NCBI GenBank assembly: GCA_964019695.1
Contig: OZ026521.1
Span: 33,453,601 to 33,517,600 of the forward strand
Direction of reading: 5' to 3'
DNA length: 64,000 nt
Origin: Loripinus fragilis
Taxonomy: Eukaryota > Mollusca > Bivalvia > Lucinida > Lucinidae
Shown here: positions 20,211 to 31,391 of the stretch, piece by piece
How positions within the stretch are numbered: position 1 is the first letter of the stretch
Layout of the letters: the number at the start of each line of letters is the position of its first letter
Made by a program: the position numbers and the translations under genes
The notes under the pieces: model-generated
What the model was told of the DNA's origin: nothing
The model's database searches: none
What the model saw: the letters and a program-made list of their open reading frames with translations, nothing else

Positions 20211-22064
20211 ATGCCCCCAAAGGAATTGGTCAAGCATAAGACACATTTGAGGAAAGTTAGCTGTAATATAGGAGATATGCTCCTAGAAATGAGGCCAGAA
20301 GTCAATGTCAAGGTCAAAGTGACCCAAAATGGTTTGCACCACTCCGCCATCCCAAGAGGAATCAACACACCAAATTTGGGATTCCTACATCAAATAATAT
20401 AGGAGATATGCTCCAGACACAATTATTCTAGAAACTATGTCATAGGTCAAGATCACAGTGACCTAAAAATGGTATGCGACACATCAGCATCTCAAGATGT
20501 ATCCATACAGCAAATTTGGGATTCCCATCTCAAAAAATATAAGAGATATGCTCTGGACAGGATTATTCTACAAACTAGGTCAGAGGTCAAGGTCAAAGTG
20601 ACCCGAAAATGGTATGTGACACTCCACCATCCCAAGTTGCATCCACCCACCAAATTTGGGATTCCTACCTTTAATAATATAAGAGATATGCTCTGGACAT
20701 GATTTTTCTAAAAACTAGGCCAGAGGTCAAGGTCACAGTAACCTGTAAATGGCACAAGACACTCCACCATCCCAAGATGCATTCACACACCAAATTTGGG
20801 ATTCCTATCTCAAATAATAAAAGAGATATGCTCCTGACACAATTATTATCAAAACTAGGTTAGAGGTCAAGGTCACAATGACCCATAAATGGTACAAGAC
20901 ACTCAACCATCTCAAGATGCATTCACACATCAAATTTGGGATTCCCTTCTCAAATAATATAAGAGACATGCTCCTGACACAATTATTATTAAAACTAGGT
21001 CAGAGGTCAAGGTCACAGTGGCCCGAAAATAATATGTGAGACTCCACCATCCCAAGATGCATATACACACCAAATTTGGAATTCCTACCTCAAAGAATAT
21101 AAGAGATATGCTTCGAACACAAAAATTCTTATAGCTAGGTCAGAGGTCAAGGTCACAGTTACCGGAAATGGTATGTGTGACACTCCGTCATCTCAAGATG
21201 CATTTAGACACCAAATTTGGAATTCCTATCTAAAAGAATATGGGAGATATGCAGCAGACTCAATGCAGTTTCTAGAAATTAGGTCAGAGGTCAAGTTCAA
21301 GGTCACAGTGACCCAATTATAGTACGCGACACTTCCCCATCCCAAGATGCATTCACACACCAAATTTGAGATTCCTTCCTCTAATAATATAAGAGATATG
21401 CTCCGGACACGATTATTCTTAAAACTAGGTCATAGTCAAGTTCAAGGTCACAGTGACCCAATTATGGTACGCGACACTTCGTCATCTCAAGATGCATCAT
21501 CACACCATATTTGAGATTCCTAGCTCAAATATTATTAGAGATATGCATTGGACACGATTATTCTAATAACTAGGTCAGAGTTCAAGGTCAAGGTCACAAT
21601 GACCCGAAAATTGTATGTGACACTCCGTCATTGTCATCCCAAGATGCATTTACACACCAAATTTGGAATTCCTATCTCATAGAATATAGGAGATATGCAC
21701 CAGACTCAATGCAGTTTCTAGAAACTAGGTCAGAGGTCAAGTTCAAGGTCACAGTGACCCAATTATGGTACGTGACACTTCATCATCCCAAGATGCATCC
21801 ACACACCGAATTTGAGATTCCTACCTCAAATAATATAAGAGATATGCTCCGGACACGATTATTCTAAAAACTAGGTCAGAGGTCAAGGTCACAGTGACCC
21901 GAAAGTGGTACGCGATACTCTGTCATCCCAAGATGCGTCCACACACCAAATTTGGAATTCCTATCTCAAAGAATATAGGAGATATGCACCGGACACAAAG
22001 CGGGACAGACGGACGGACGGACAGAGCGATTACTATTTGCCTCCCAAAGTTCCTTTGGGGGCAT
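20211..22064 (+). mobile_element. TR-3: tandem-core element, 140-bp unit, about 12 copies
   Basis: Begins ATGCCCCCAAAGGAATTGG and ends with ACGGACGGACGG (22003-22027) and a hairpin TGCCTCCCAAAG-TT-CCTTTGGGGGCA. Between them a unit containing CACCAAATTTGGGATTCCTA and AGGTCAAGGTCACAGTGACC repeats about 12 times. The period is exactly 140 for the first steps (motif CAAATTTGG at 20371, 20511, 20651, 20791, 20931, 21071) and 139-152 later. The plan matches pearl or Helentron-associated elements; no coding. Confidence 0.88.
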
Positions 22065-22099
22065 AAAAAGTAGGGATAGTATGTCACTTTCAAAAATCA

Positions 22100-22262
22100 G
22101 TGAGTTTGTGTTTAACATCCCACCAAAAGCAAAAGTCATATGGAGACGGGGCAACAGCTTACAGTCTTATTCGACAGACTGGAGGTACCGGGGATCAAAC
22201 TCGGGGGACCCCTGGGTATAATGCAAGTGGTTTATCCACTACACCATGGTGGCTTCTGTCAT
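22100..22262 (-). mobile_element. Second tRNA-derived SINE type
   Basis: On the minus strand the head reads GCCACCATGGTGTAGTGGAT (A box) and CCCCCGAGTTTGATCCCCG (B box), then a short body ending near TTAAACACAAACTCACTGA. It differs from the main SINE family. The boxes are clear, but the acceptor stem is not tRNA-like, so it is not a tRNA gene. Confidence 0.75.
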
Positions 22263-22430
22263 TTTCAAGGAAAAGTAGCAAGAATGAGCAAAAAAGTAAG
22301 GAAAAGTAAGGCAACTCATAGTCCTGCATATACATGTATCTGTAGATTACATCGTATGTGTTGCTATCTTAGTTGTAATCTCTCCAATGCTCCCAGAGTG
22401 CTTATTAGTATATGTTTGATAAAATTAAAC

Positions 22431-22631
22431 TACAGTAAATGTCCTAAAATTCAAACACTTGTTGCTAACAAAAAAGACCTAGACAAACAGCACTGACCCT
22501 GATCAGGTCTGATCAGGTTCTTCTCTGTTTGCTATTCTGACAAGCATATTGTGAATCTCAGCCCTATTAACCCACATATTCTTTGAAAACAGAAAGTGAG
22601 AAGTGTTAGAAATTTTAGAACATTTACCGTA
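22431..22631. repeat. MITE family G, copy 1
   Basis: TACAGTAAATGTCCTAAAAT at the left pairs with ATTTTAGAACATTTACCGTA at the right; CCCTGATCAGGTCTGATCAG marks the core. Confidence 0.75.
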
Positions 22632-23059
22632 AAGTTTAATAATGAAACAAACAATATAACGCATTGGTTTCCGATAAAAGATCATATGAAATAATAGCTC
22701 AGATGAATGCACTAGTCTGTTACGGAATCCGAGTTGGAAATCATTTACGTCTTTGTTCTCTGACTTCCTGTCTGGAAACGAACAGATTTTATTATTGCTT
22801 CAAGTTTTGTTTGAAACCAATAAATAACAAAATGTACGGGTTCCAGATGAGGAAAAATTTAGAAAAAAATATCTTCAATAAGAAGCTATGTTTTGGTTCT
22901 CTAAAGAATTGTCTACCAGAGACAATTTTTTGAGTACTACCAATAAAGCTTTATATTGAAAAATAACATCAAAATTCTATTTACTGGTCTCCTAAATTTT
23001 AACGGTGACATGAAGTGCAGTTATAGAATCAAGCCTGAAGATAAGAGGGGGTCATTTTG

Positions 23060-23212
23060 CATTTCTTTAACTAAAATATATATTGAGGGTACTCAAAGGA
23101 CCATCTCAATGAGACAATTCTTTTGAGCACCAAAAACATACGTCTAAACTTATAAGTAAGAAAATAATCACAGTTTAACTCTCATTAAATTTGCTAATCT
23201 AGACCTATGAAT
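23060..23212. repeat. MITE family K, copy 2
   Basis: GAGGGTACTCAAAGGACCAT, CTCAATGAGACAATTC and CAAAAACATACGTCTAAACT follow the family order; the palindrome has decayed. Confidence 0.72.
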
Positions 23213-23426
23213 TAGCTCCTTGCCTACTCGGTAAATATTTTACATGTTTTTTTTGTCGTCTGCTGATTTTTTTCAAAATAAACTTTTTCTAAATATTCTT
23301 TCAGGAATACCATCAGAGTGTCATACAGTTTGGATCCAGATAAGGCCCGACATTGTGTCTGGCCTGATCTGGGTCCTAGCTGCTTGCAAAGGTTATCATC
23401 AGACGACACAAGTAGGTAATGAGTTA
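23213..23426 (+). repeat. MITE family B, copy 7
   Basis: TTGCCTACTCGGTAAATATT to GACGACACAAGTAGGTAATG, centre GCCCGACATTGTGTCTGGCC. The sequence after it, AGTTCAACTGGCATGATTAC, is repeated at about 24016, so this copy is part of a local duplication. Confidence 0.85.
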
Positions 23427-23551
23427 ATGCAATAGTTCAACTGGCATGATTACTGTTGTATAAGAGTGCAGATAATTAAAAAATCAGCAAGCCATAAGGT
23501 TCCGTTCTGTGAGTTTTAGGTGTATTGCCATAAATTGGATTAAACAAATTT
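23427..23551. repeat. Spacer duplicated at 24011-24125
   Basis: A segment of about 115 bases beginning with AGTTCAACTGGCATGATTAC, through TGTATAAGAGTGCAG, to GTGTATTGCCATAAATTG, recurs after the second family B copy. Together with that copy it forms a tandem duplication of roughly 350 bp. Confidence 0.8.
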
Positions 23552-23765
23552 ATCTCCTTGCATGCTGGGTAATATTGCATGTTTTTGTTGTCGTCTGCTG
23601 ATTTTTTTTTTCAAAATCAACTTCATCAAAAAATTCTTTCAGGAATACATTCAGAGTGTCAAATAGTTTAGATCGATGTCTAGCCCGACGTTTTGTCGGG
23701 CCTGGTCTGGGTCAAAGCTGTTTGCAAAGGTTATCAGCAGACGACACTAGTAGGCGATGAGTTAA
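23552..23765 (+). repeat. MITE family B, copy 8
   Basis: TCCTTGCATGCTGGGTAATA to GACGACACTAGTAGGCGATG and GAGTTAA, centre GCCCGACGTTTTGTCGGGCC. Confidence 0.87.
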
Positions 23766-24006
23766 TTGGGCCTTGTCGCGACAAAACCTGTCTTCGGGGG
23801 GTTGCGAACAACAAAGGTGCAGACCAGCCTGCACATCCGCACAGACTGATAGGCGTCTTTGTTATTTGCTTATTGGAAAGTATCATATCTAGACTTGCTA
23901 CGAGCGATATTTCAATTTTCTAGCTAGTCTCTGTAGCTGAGCAGAATAAATTGAATCTAACTTTGTCGGAAACCCCGAAGACAGGTTTTGTCGCGACGTG
24001 GCCCAA
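23766..24006. mobile_element. MITE family D, TTAA target, intact ends
   Basis: TTGGGCCTTGTCGCGACAAA at the left pairs with TTTGTCGCGACGTGGCCCAA at the right, with CTGTCTTCGGGG and CCCCGAAGACAG just inside. TTAA flanks both sides (23762-23765, 24007-24010). The neighbouring duplicate reads GAGTTAATGCAA, an empty site. TTAA duplications are typical of piggyBac-type and some Kolobok elements. Confidence 0.88.
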
Positions 24007-24125
24007 TTAATGCAACAGTTCAACTGGCATGATTACTATTGTATAAGAGTGGAGAACTATAAAAAAATCAGCGAGCATAATGTTCTGTTCCATGAGTTTT
24101 TGGTGTATTGCCGTAAATTGCATTT

Positions 24126-24608
24126 ACCAATTATAATGCTTGAAAGTCAGTAAAAGTGACAAGGTATTTATTACAGTAGGACAAGGTATACAGGCAACTG
24201 ATCTATAATTTGGTTTGACTGTTTTTAGAAATTTGAATGGTAGAATAATAAGTAAAAGCTTTCACAAAAAGCTTGGGTCTACGCAAAGCATATATATATA
24301 AAATTGATATTCTGAACAAACGTAGTTTTGTGACAGACAGGCAAGCAGGCAGCAATGGGGAACATAGTTTTATGACAGGCAGGCAGAAAGAATTTGCCAC
24401 TTGAGCTCACAGCCCTCGGAACACTGCCACCTAAACTACCCAGGTGGACCAAAATCACCACCACCTACTTTTTTTGTATAGACCTTTATGGGGCATTTTG
24501 ACTATGTGACTTCTCTGTTGTAGACCATGGCATGGTGTTCAACAATGTCAGAACAAGTCAAATCAAAATGGAAATTACAACTTCGGTAGTTATTAACCCT
24601 TCCAAATA
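24126..24608. other. Intron sequence without a feature
   Basis: There is a short GACAGGCAGG-rich region near 24330-24385 and an ACTACCCAGGTGGACC stretch near 24435. No gene or element was recognised. Confidence 0.4.
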
Positions 24609-25516
24609 CAGGTCAACCTCGCTATGTCAAACTTGCTTATCTCGAATACACAGCATATGTCGAAGTGATTATCCATTCCCCATATATTGCGTTGTATTTC
24701 AAACCTGTTTATGTAGAACTCGGTTATCACCAAATCTCAGCTTATATCAACGTTGTTTTTCATTCCCGAAAAATTAGTATTCTGCTTCTTTACCACTACT
24801 TGTGTCGAAGTAAAATTTGTGTCGGTCAAAAAATTAAACAATATGAATGTCAAACAAAGTTATTAACCTTCACACATAGAACAATAGCCTTTAATTCAGT
24901 CCAGTATAATCCATTGTTGCAGGTAATCGCCAATTAGTTAAAGCGTGGAGGCGGACATTGTTCATTATCAGCTGTTTGCATCGATTGACCTTGACAATGC
25001 ATAACCACCCAGGTGTGCTTGATTTGAACATCAGAAAATTAGCGGTGCCTTTCAAATTTAATGTTGTTTATCGGTGTCCTTTGATGAGATATTTTCAACA
25101 GTCTTTACTTAAAAACTTGGTTTGGTTTTCATGTTTGTTTAATCTCTTGAAAAAAATCGGAAATTTGAATAACTAAAGCATGTTTTCACCATTTCCCTAC
25201 CAGTAATTTAAAGAATCACCGTTTCCACAATATTGTTTATCCCTCACTAAGGCTGTGGCGTCAGGGTGTTCCACAACGTAATTAGAATGGAAATAAAACA
25301 AACTAAAATGAATTTCTTTTGTCTTCATTTCCATCTGGTTTTTAGTAGGAACAGTTTAACTACACTTTACTACACATGTACTGCAAAGGTATGTCTTGGA
25401 GAAATTGAACATGTACATCATATTTGGGTTACGTCACATTTTGCTTATGTCAAACTTCGGATAACTTGAAGTATTTTCTTCATTCCCTTGGACTTTGAGA
25501 TAGCGAGGTTGATCTG
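24609..25516. mobile_element. 908-bp pogo-like non-autonomous element
   Basis: Ends CAGGTCAACCTCGCTATGTC and GATAGCGAGGTTGATCTG are inverted and flanked by TA (24607-24608, 25517-25518). Ends beginning CAG, a CTCGCTAT-type terminal motif, and repeated TATGTCGAA/TATCTCGAA-like words inside the left end fit the pogo/Tigger group. No transposase frame was seen. Confidence 0.8.
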
Positions 25517-25518
25517 TA

Positions 25519-26026
25519 TTACAGTCGGTTCATTTGATTTTATTGGGGATCCTTAGATCACATGATTGCTACAAATCACATGATATTCAAAAATGGTGGA
25601 TTTAACCAAACCGTTGATAGTTCGATATGTACTGGTGAATAGACAATCAAATAAGCAATACAAAATGCTGAGCCAAAATAACATAAAACCTGCAAAACCG
25701 GGAAACATGACTTTTGCATTCCAAGCATTACATTCTATATTTTATCATTTCTGAAGGGCCTATCATTCACTGTAAGGGTTGCTGGACAAAATTCAAAATT
25801 ACTGCAGATGATGAATATGGCTTTAACCCACAACTTTTGTCGTCTGCTCCTCTTGTCTACTCATGTTCTCAGGTAGCCTATATTGCAAACCATATAGACT
25901 CAGATGAGACTGCTCCCATTTCTGTGTCACACATGTGTGCCTTGAAGACTCTTGAAGTGGCTACAAGTTTGAGAGAGGCTCTGAACTTCCACACTTTTGA
26001 ACAAAAGATGAACTCAGTGGCGGATC
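25519..26026. other. Intron sequence, only a core fragment
   Basis: An open frame at 25714-26067 runs through repeat-like sequence (AACTTTTGTCGTCTGCTC, ATATAGACTCAGATGAGACT) and is not judged coding. No bounded element. Confidence 0.4.
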
Positions 26027-26213
26027 CAGAAAAAACAAAGATCTTGCCAATGCATCCTTTTTTTTAAAACAACTGGTAGCTTAATGAAGGTCAAAAGTAT
26101 TGCAGAATGCTCCCTTTTTCTGCAATAATTTTGACCTGCATTAAGCGATAATCGGTCTTGAAAACCATTTTCGGTCTTTTTTAGAGTGGCTGTTTTACAC
26201 AGGTTTTACTGTA
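26027..26213. repeat. MITE family E, copy 1
   Basis: GGTAGCTTAATGAAGGTCAA and TTTGACCTGCATTAAGCGAT flank a TATTGCAGAATGCTCC hairpin; the end is CAGGTTTTACTGTAC. Other copies are at 35435, 48890 and 54756. Confidence 0.8.
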
Positions 26214-26669
26214 CATATGTAAAATACAATGCTTTTATGATGCTGACAGCTAAGAATGATCAGATAGCCACTGCCAGGCTAATCTGAGCCTTCACAAGGC
26301 ACTCAGATATTTTGTTGGTTTTCTTATGCACTGGCAGAAAAGTAAAATTCAAACCGGTCACCTCTCAAAACTAGAGGAACCATATTTTGGGGCCGTGACC
26401 AGGATAAAGTGTAACCAAGACCAAACTCTGCTCTGGACCTGTGTCACGGGTGCATATCGGTGTGTGAACAGTCGATGTGCAAAGTTCAAATATACAGGAA
26501 TGAAATCAGATTACACCAAATTACACATGTAATCTACAGTAGGTGACTCAACAATTTCGAAGTTTAACACTCATAAATATATTATCAAATGTGTATAAAT
26601 ATATGGTGTACATATTCGATGAGTGAACAATCATAATACAAAGTTTGAATATAAAGGATTCTAACACAC

Positions 26670-27114
26670 CTCGCCTATAGAGCCAACGGTAACAAACTGT
26701 GATATATCGGACAATAATTCACTGCTAAAGTGTGTGATAGCTGACGTCACTGAAAAATGACGTCATTCATGGCGTTAGACGGTGTAACGTCGTTTTTACG
26801 CTTGAAAGACGTTACAGTTACATGTAAGTGTATGCGACGTAGTCTAAGTATTGGCGGGAGTTCTTCAGTGCAATGGCGGAAAGTTGGAAGAAGCTGAAGA
26901 CTTCGAATGTGTTTTCGTCGTTTATTGTGTGTTAGAATCGAAATAGATCAGCTCCAGTGCGTGAATTGTTGATAAATAATCCACTGTTTGTCGGTCAGTT
27001 GTACGAAGATAAATCACTCACACTGCGCGCTCGTGATTTGATCTTCTTTACAACTGACCTCCAAACAGTGAATTATTACTCAACAATTCACTGCTGGAGC
27101 TGATCTATTTCTTA
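26670..27114. repeat. Palindromic MITE inside TR-4, with CRE-like sites
   Basis: Arms of about 80 bases, AATAGATCAGCTCCAGTGCG and CACTGCTGGAGCTGATCTAT (26940-27112), fold back on each other with inner GTGATTTGATCTTC pairing. The left part carries TGACGTCA twice (about 26741 and 26757). Outer boundaries were deduced from the interruption of the TR-4 unit and are approximate. Confidence 0.72.
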
Positions 27115-27798
27115 AATGAAAACTGCTTGAGTTACAGATTACACAAACAAGACACCCCCTAAGCATTTCTGATGGGCAAAAATGTCTAAGTTCAACAGGC
27201 CTAAAAATAAGAAAATATTTATTTAATGTGCACAAAATGGGAGGTGCACATCATCAATGTGTGAACAATCATTACGCAAAGTTTGAATATAAAGTAATGA
27301 ACACTGTTGGAGATACAGATTACACAAACTAGGCACCCCCTAAGCATCTCGGAAGGAAAAAACGTCTAAGTTCAACACCTGTCAAATAAGTTATTAAAAA
27401 GTATGAAACATGCACAAAATAAAAGGTGCACATCTTCAATGTGTGAACATTCATCATGCAAAGTTTGAATATACTGTTGGAGTTTCAGATTACACAAACT
27501 AGGCACCCCCTTAGCATTTATGATCGAAAAAATGTCTAAGTTCAACACCCGTAAAAATTAGAAAAAAATGAAATGTGCACAAAATAGGAGGTGCACATCT
27601 TCAATGTGCGAACAATCATTAGGTAAAGTATGAATATACATGTATGAATACTGTATGAGTAACAGATTACACAAACTAGGACCCCCTAAGCATTTCGGAT
27701 GAAAAAAATGTCAGTTCAACACCCCTAAAAATGAAAAAAAAAAAATGAAATGTGCACAAAATAAAAGGTGCACATCTTCAATATGTGTACAATCATTA

Positions 27799-29887
27799 CA
27801 CGGGTGGTAAACCTAGGAACTACCACGAAATTGTGTTAACGTAATTTTGTTCCCAAGCCACATCCGGGACACGTGGTAGCTTCCAGGCCGAAAATTGGAT
27901 AAAGAAAGGTTGGTGTCACTTTCATTTTTGTGTTATTTTACAACTAAGAACGAACAATGGTGAAATCCGACAATGTGGTTCCGTGTAAATATGTCTCAGC
28001 GTCCCCTCTAGCCCAAAATTTTGTTTGAAAAGTTATTTTCTTTCTTAAGATTCGTGTTTCCCCACTGAGCATCCGACCAACTTTCCCCAAAGTTCGAAGG
28101 AGTTTAGCCCATATCTGCCAAATTAAATGGAATTTGATATCATCTGACAATGGAAATGATAAAAAGACCCTGAATAAACATTCCTACACAGAAAAAAAAT
28201 CTGAGCATTTACTCGTAAACGATTCATGCCCCGTTCTTCCTGTGTGGTAGTTTCCAGCTCATCGTGGTAATTAAAATGCTATGGTGGTAGTTTCCAAGAC
28301 TTTGTAGGATAGGTTTCTGAAGTGTTACAAAACATTATAGGGGTTGTTTGTTTCGCATGATAACCCTCGAACTCATCAATTAATTACCATGGTAAACGAA
28401 TAAATCACATTTCAACACCATAAAGAAGCTAAGCTGAGGACTCAAGAGGTTCAAGGTGATGCTTGACAGGTAGAGATCATGCCCTGGACTGCCAACCAAC
28501 ACATCTGGAAATCTAAAGCAAAAGAAGGTCATCAGTTGAGCCGTGGCCCAAGGGGGCACTCTCATTTTTTCTGCATACTTAGGCTCGGACCCAGCATCTG
28601 CCCTTCACCCCAAAAAATATCAGGAATTTCAAGCACCCAAAAAAAATATTTGAAATTTTAGCGACCCAAAAAATATACCCAATTTTGTACCTTGACCTTA
28701 AGAAAAGACCTTAAAATGCATAAAACTGACCTCTAAATATAGTCCAATTTTGTGATGACCCCAAAAAAATATCCACAAATTTTTCATACCCAAAAAAATA
28801 TTTATTTTTCTGAAAACCCCAAAAAATATCGAAATTCAAAAAGATTGAACCCAAAAAATTGGACTGAGCCTACGTATGTATGAAAATATCAGAGTACCCC
28901 CCCTGGGAGTCGTGGTGGACCAAGCAACAGACAAAAAAAAAGATAAAAAAAATTGCATCACTCGCTACGTTGTTCCATGTTCAGTCAACTTTAAGATAAA
29001 ATGGCAGGCTAAGACGCCTGGCACAAAGTATCGTTAGTACTTGGGCTTCAGAAAAAAGGAAATATCCTCGGGTTGGGACACTTTTTATATACATGTGAGT
29101 GCGACGATGAACGAGCATGTTATTTGATAATTAAAAAGCATGTTTATTAAAAAAACAAAATATGTGAATATCCCTTCTTTTCATTCTTCTCATCATTTCA
29201 ATAGCCCACTAAATTTAAAATTCAGGCAGTCGACATTTGTTATCTGACAAAAGGTTGTTTGAAAAGGTCTTCTTATGAATAAGAGGGGTATTCAAGGTTC
29301 GGTCCGCACACCCTATCTTTATAAAAATGAAGTAGCCCCTGAATAGTGAACATCTGCTGATGCGAACTACTACTTAATTCCTACAAAGTCTTGGAAACTA
29401 CCACCATAGCATTTTAACTACCACGATGAGCTGGAAACTACCACACAGGAAGAACAGGGCATGAATCGTTTACGAGTAAATGCTCAGATTTTTTTCTGCG
29501 TAGGAATGTTTATTCCGGGTCTTTTAATCATTTCCATCGTCAAATGATATCAAATTCCATTTAATTTGACAGATATAGGCTAAAATCCTTCCAACTTTGG
29601 GGAAAGTTGGTCCGATGCTCAGTGGGGAAACACGAATCTAAAGAAAGAAAATAATTTTTCAAACAAAATTTTGGGCTAGAGGGAACGCTGAGACATATTT
29701 ACACGGAACCACATTGTCGGATTTCACCATTGTTCGTTCTTAGATGTAAAAACAAAAATGAAAGTGACACCAACCTTTCTTTATCCAATTTTTGGCCTGG
29801 AAACTACCACGACGTGTCCCTGATGTGGCTTGGGAACAAAATTACGTTAACACAATTTCGTGGTAGTTCCTAGGTTTACCACCCGTG
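27799..29887. mobile_element. 2.09-kb element, 511-bp terminal inverted repeats, CACG ends, 5-bp target duplication
   Basis: The left repeat (27799-28309) starts CACGGGTGGTAAACCTAGGA and the right repeat (29379-29887) is its complement, ending CCACCCGTG. CATTA flanks both sides (27794-27798, 29888-29892), and other TR-4 units show the empty site ATCATTAGG. Each repeat contains several GTGGTAGTTTCC-type motifs, likely binding sites by analogy with other long-TIR elements. The 1.07-kb interior has no transposase; it holds a nested CCCAAAAAATAT-rich insert (about 28550-28908). A diverged relative of the right end lies at about 40060-40274. Located in intron 6 of the C8orf48-like gene. Confidence 0.88.
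28550..28908. repeat. CCAAAAAATAT-rich nested element
   Basis: AAGGGGGCACTCTCATTTTT at the left resembles the complement of AAAATATCAGAGTACCCCCC at the right. Between them ACCCAAAAAATAT-type words repeat irregularly. It is similar in style to the TATCCC element at 18703. Confidence 0.6.
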
Positions 29888-30252
29888 CATTAGGCAAAGT
29901 TTGAATAAAAAGGAATGAAAACTTTTACAGATTACACAAACTTGGTACCCCTAAAGTGTTGCGGACGGACGGATAGACGGACGGACGGACAGATGGACGG
30001 ACAGACAGAGTGGACCCACTACTAGACCTGCTTTCGCTAAAGCGATGCAGGTAACAAATAATGGACAATCAAAAAAAATTTTGCATAATAACAAGATAGA
30101 AATTCCTCCTATCAAGAAAAAATCAACAAGGGACTACATTTGAAAACGGGGTGTATCAAACTGGATATAAAAAATCAGTCAAAAAAAAATAACAAGGGAG
30201 TCCACCATCTATCTAAACAAGGGGGTTAAAAGGATCTGGTCAATAAAATTAC

Positions 30253-30299
30253 CTGCATGTAGGGCAGTTTCTGGGGTCATGGATCTCCTCTTGAGCAGC
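30253..30299 (-). CDS. C8orf48-like protein, exon 6 (CPTC motif)
   Basis: A 47-base exon encoding AAQEEIHDPRNCPTC (residues 400-414) and two bases of the next Arg. Minus-strand acceptor TTAACAG, donor GTAATT. The CPxC pair followed by a Lys/Arg-rich AEL helix is the most recognisable part of the protein and may bind metal, though only one cysteine pair is visible. Too short to stand out by frame length; confirmed by phase on both sides. Confidence 0.83.
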
Positions 30300-30388
30300 C
30301 TGTTAATTCAAAAATAATCATATTAAAAGTAATATTGCATTTATTTTAAACAATATGACTCCAATGAGGCCAGGCCTAAAAAAATAAG

Positions 30389-30552
30389 AGTGCATAATTG
30401 AAAATTATTCTTTTTCAACAAAAAACATATGTTGTGAGTACTTAAAAGAACCGTCTCAATGAGACGGTTCTTTTGAGCGCCAAAACGTATGTTTAAACTG
30501 ATGTGTAAGAAAAAAAAATTATGCTCAAACATTTTGCTAACGTGGACCTATA
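30389..30552. repeat. MITE family K, copy 3
   Basis: AAAAGAACCGTCTCAATGAG palindrome with AACATATGTTGTGAGTACTT and CAAAACGTATGTTTAAACTG flanks. Confidence 0.82.
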
Positions 30553-30683
30553 ATGAGGCCAGAGGCAGATATGCCAGATAATCGACTCAATCTCATCAGA
30601 GCCTTCATTATAAAGGTAGCTCAGTACTAAAGATTTCTTGAGCCCAGGCTGAAGGACTCTGATCAGATTGGGTCAATGTCCTG

Positions 30684-30844
30684 ACCACAAGGATATAACG
30701 TTTTTTCATGCTCTACGTTAACTTCAGATCATGAAATTCATCAAGTTCATAAATTCTTTATTTTTCAGCATTTTATTTTTTATGAGCAGTTGAAATTTTA
30801 TGCTCAGTTGGGTTGAACATGAAAAGTTTTATAACCTTGGGGCC
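30684..30844. repeat. MITE family I, short copy
   Basis: CACAAGGATATAACGTTTTT and AAAAGTTTTATAACCTTGGG form the ends. The interior has been shortened compared with 17754-18001. Confidence 0.72.
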
Positions 30845-31153
30845 ATAACTATATTACCGGTAGTCTTTCACCCACTGTATGACAAAACCATCAAGATGAT
30901 CTCCACTCCCAGAGAAAACCCAAATCAGCCATATGCTATTTTATGCAAGAACATTATTAAATGTCTGGGACAAAACCTTAAAAACAAATGAACACCCCTA
31001 AATAAATTGATTTACATAATAAAACACCCTGCTTTAGATAAGGCTTCTTGTTGGGGATTTTTTTTCCCAAATCAATTTTTTTTTTCATGAAAATGTTGAA
31101 AACTAAAACCTATGTTTATTTTACCCTTACCATGAAAAAAGGTATTCCTCCTT

Positions 31154-31391
31154 TTAACCCTTAACTCACCATTATTTTTTTTGTCCTAAAATGAAGTCTG
31201 CTTTTTACATCTGCTACATATATTCAAATGCACTTCAGACTAGATTTTATCATGGAATCATACACTATGAACCCTGATCAGACTGCTTCTGAAGAACCAG
31301 TCTGATCTGGGTCCATATTGTTCGCAAAATAGGCTACCTAAGAATAAAAGCAAATGAGAGAGCAGACACCACTGAAGGGGAAAATGGTTAA
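31154..31391. repeat. MITE family F, copy 1
   Basis: TTAACCCTTAACTCACCATT to GGGGAAAATGGTTAA, with the core ACCCTGATCAGACTGCTTCT and complement and GAGAGAGCAGACACC near the right end. Confidence 0.75.

Larger units (their letters stand above)
26457..30052 (+). mobile_element. TR-4: tandem-core element, interrupted twice
   Basis: A unit of about 170-180 bp with ACAGATTACACAAACTAGGC, ACCCCCTAAGCATTTC, GGTGCACATCTTCAATGTGT and CAAAGTTTGAATATA repeats from about 26457 (ACAGATT at 27134, 27315, about 27485, 27662, 29927). An ACGG/GACGGACGG run (29961-30005) and a hairpin ACCTGCTTTCGCT-AA-AGCGATGCAGGT (30026-30052) close the element. It is split by a palindromic MITE (about 26670-27114) and by the CACG element at 27799-29887. 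The start is uncertain. Confidence 0.78.

Noticed and set aside
20310..21990. CRISPR-like regular array
   Set aside because: The 140-bp units are repeated throughout with no unique spacers, and the genome is eukaryotic.
25714..26067. 117-residue plus-strand open frame
   Set aside because: It runs through MITE core words and into a family E element; no domain and no splice context.
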